Positions 33,126-33,891 of a DNA stretch of 33,891 nucleotides are shown piece after piece. The notes beneath the pieces are model-generated. The model was not told where the DNA came from. It made no database searches and saw only the letters and a program-made list of their open reading frames with translations. The translations under genes and the position numbers were made by a program. Numbering within the stretch: position 1 is the first letter of the stretch; every line of letters starts with the position of its first letter. The stretch spans positions 1 through 33,891 of the forward strand of contig WYBM01000070.1 of NCBI GenBank assembly GCA_011525915.1, written 5' to 3'. This DNA comes from Ardenticatenaceae bacterium (GTDB lineage: Bacteria; Chloroflexota; Anaerolineae; Promineifilales; Promineifilaceae).

Positions 33126-33152
33126 GCGATAACGAAGGGAGCAAACTATAAT
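33124..33152 (+). promoter_or_regulatory. Sigma-70 promoter of the BMP lipoprotein gene
   Basis: TTGCGA (33124-33129), a 17-bp spacer and a perfect TATAAT (33147-33152) give a good promoter with a start about 33159. The roughly 55-nt leader carries TTTTACC twice and a ribosome site AAAGGAGAG ahead of the ATG. Confidence 0.7.
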
Positions 33153-33212
33153 CAGACCACTTTTACCAAATTTTACCTTGAGGTAGGAGACTCAAAAAGG
33201 AGAGAGTAGAAC

Positions 33213-33891
33213 ATGCGCAAATCAATTTTATGGTTAACCCTGTTGTTAATGTTAGCAATGCTCTTTGCTGCCTGTAGTTCATCAGGTGGCGGTGAAGAGC
33301 CGGCTGCTGACGAAGGTACCACAGAACAGGAGAACTCAACCGAAGAAGTCATGGAAGAAGAGCCAGAAGAAGTCATGGAAGAAGAAACAGATGCTGGTTG
33401 TGCCAGCCCCGATGTTTTTTGTGTGGGTCTGGTGACAGACGTGGGTGAAGTCGATGATAAGTCCTTCAACCAGTCTGCCTGGGAAGGCGTACAGCGAGCC
33501 GAAGCTGAGTTAGGCGCCACGATTGACTTTATTGAAACCCAGGATGCTAAGGATTACGCCAACAATATTGGCCTGTTCGCCAATAATGGCTATGACGTGA
33601 TTGTGACCGTTGGGTTTGCTTTGGGCGAGGCCACAGCCGAAGCGGCTGCCCAATACCCCAACATCATGTTTATTGGCGTAGACCAGTTCCAGGGTGAAAC
33701 GATTCCCAATGTCGCTGGCCTTATCTTCAGCGAAGATAAATCGGGTTTCCTGGCCGGGGCGTTGGCAGCCATGCTGAGCGAATCTGGCACAGTAGCGGCC
33801 GTTTTGGGCACGGACCTGGTACCCCCGGTTGTGGCCTTCAAAGAAGGGTATGAGAATGGGGCCCGTTACATCAACCCAGATATTACCCTAA
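33213..33891 (+). CDS. BMP/PnrA-family substrate-binding lipoprotein (5' part)
   Basis: 226 residues are visible before the window ends. A lipoprotein signal peptide (MRKSILWLTLLLMLAMLFAAC) places Cys21 as the lipid anchor, with Phe rather than Leu at -3. An acidic, low-complexity linker (about 26-62) follows, including an eight-residue direct repeat EEVMEEEP. The mature domain starts with VGLVTDVGEVDDKSFNQSAW, the BMP family signature, then ANNIGLFANNGYDVIVTVGFALG and DKSGFLAGALAAML. Family members bind nucleosides, chiefly purines, for an ABC importer. Placement right after the purine cluster supports a nucleoside-uptake role, but it has its own promoter. Confidence 0.9.
   Translation, partial: MRKSILWLTLLLMLAMLFAACSSSGGGEEPAADEGTTEQENSTEEVMEEEPEEVMEEETDAGCASPDVFCVGLVTDVGEVDDKSFNQSAWEGVQRAEAELGATIDFIETQDAKDYANNIGLFANNGYDVIVTVGFALGEATAEAAAQYPNIMFIGVDQFQGETIPNVAGLIFSEDKSGFLAGALAAMLSESGTVAAVLGTDLVPPVVAFKEGYENGARYINPDITL
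33342..33389 (+). repeat. 24-bp tandem direct repeat in the BMP lipoprotein linker
   Basis: Two adjacent 24-bp units (33342-33365 and 33366-33389) share GAAGAAGTCATGGAAGAAGA and differ only in the last bases. They encode EEVMEEEP and EEVMEEET in the acidic spacer between lipid anchor and binding domain, a site where length may vary by slippage. Confidence 0.85.

Noticed and set aside
1..33891. CRISPR array, tRNA/rRNA genes, prophage or IS element
   Set aside because: No regularly spaced direct repeats, no cloverleaf-like segments, and no integrase, transposase or phage structural proteins were seen.

Overview
The window looks like a chromosomal segment of a bacterium with moderately high GC, most plausibly a filamentous Chloroflexota (Anaerolineae-like). 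This is inferred from gene content: a fused PurS-PurL-PurQ enzyme, a short archaeal-type AspRS under T-box control, very large YfhO/GT-C membrane glycosyltransferases, and a BMP lipoprotein with an acidic linker. No 16S or other decisive taxonomic marker is present. I see no phage, IS element, CRISPR array, tRNA or rRNA gene.

Layout. 1-2.6 kb: a minus-strand run of a GH1 beta-glycosidase, a GT8-type glycosyltransferase, and the first codons of a further gene. 2.8-4.35 kb: a two-gene signalling unit, a V4R-domain protein followed by a response regulator with a degenerate GGDEF domain. 4.5-10.85 kb: two large membrane proteins for surface glycan work, a YfhO-like protein fused to a Wzx-type flippase and a GT39/PMT-like glycosyltransferase. 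10.9-12.9 kb: aspS on the minus strand behind a long leader with two tandem T-box antiterminator/terminator units; only the upstream unit has a recognisable Stem I, with specifier GAC (Asp). 12.97-15.05 kb: a ClC channel with CBS and RCK_C-like domains. 15.1-15.6 kb: greA on the minus strand. 16.06-17.6 kb: a Nudix hydrolase and an alpha/beta hydrolase.

17.8-33.0 kb is a long co-directional de novo purine cluster: purL(SLQ), purC, an esterase, purE, a CaCA cation exchanger, purK, purF, purD, argS, purM, purN. It covers most steps from PRPP to SAICAR; purB and purH are not in the window. Immediately downstream, behind its own promoter, begins a BMP/PnrA-type lipoprotein (cut by the window edge), a family that includes purine-nucleoside binding proteins, so synthesis and salvage may sit side by side.

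The strongest signal outside the genes is the palindromic octamer ACGGCCGT. By eye it occurs about 64 times in 33.9 kb, in all three reading frames and between genes, where chance predicts about one. It resembles the HIP1 phenomenon of cyanobacteria with a different word. Its longest gap, about 2.45 kb, coincides with the archaeal-type aspS and its T-box leader. Other items worth attention are the split-looking tandem T-box with a dispersed TCAGT-rich repeat where the second Stem I should be, the YfhO-flippase fusion, and a cluster of three DnaA-box-like 9-mers inside the GT39 gene.
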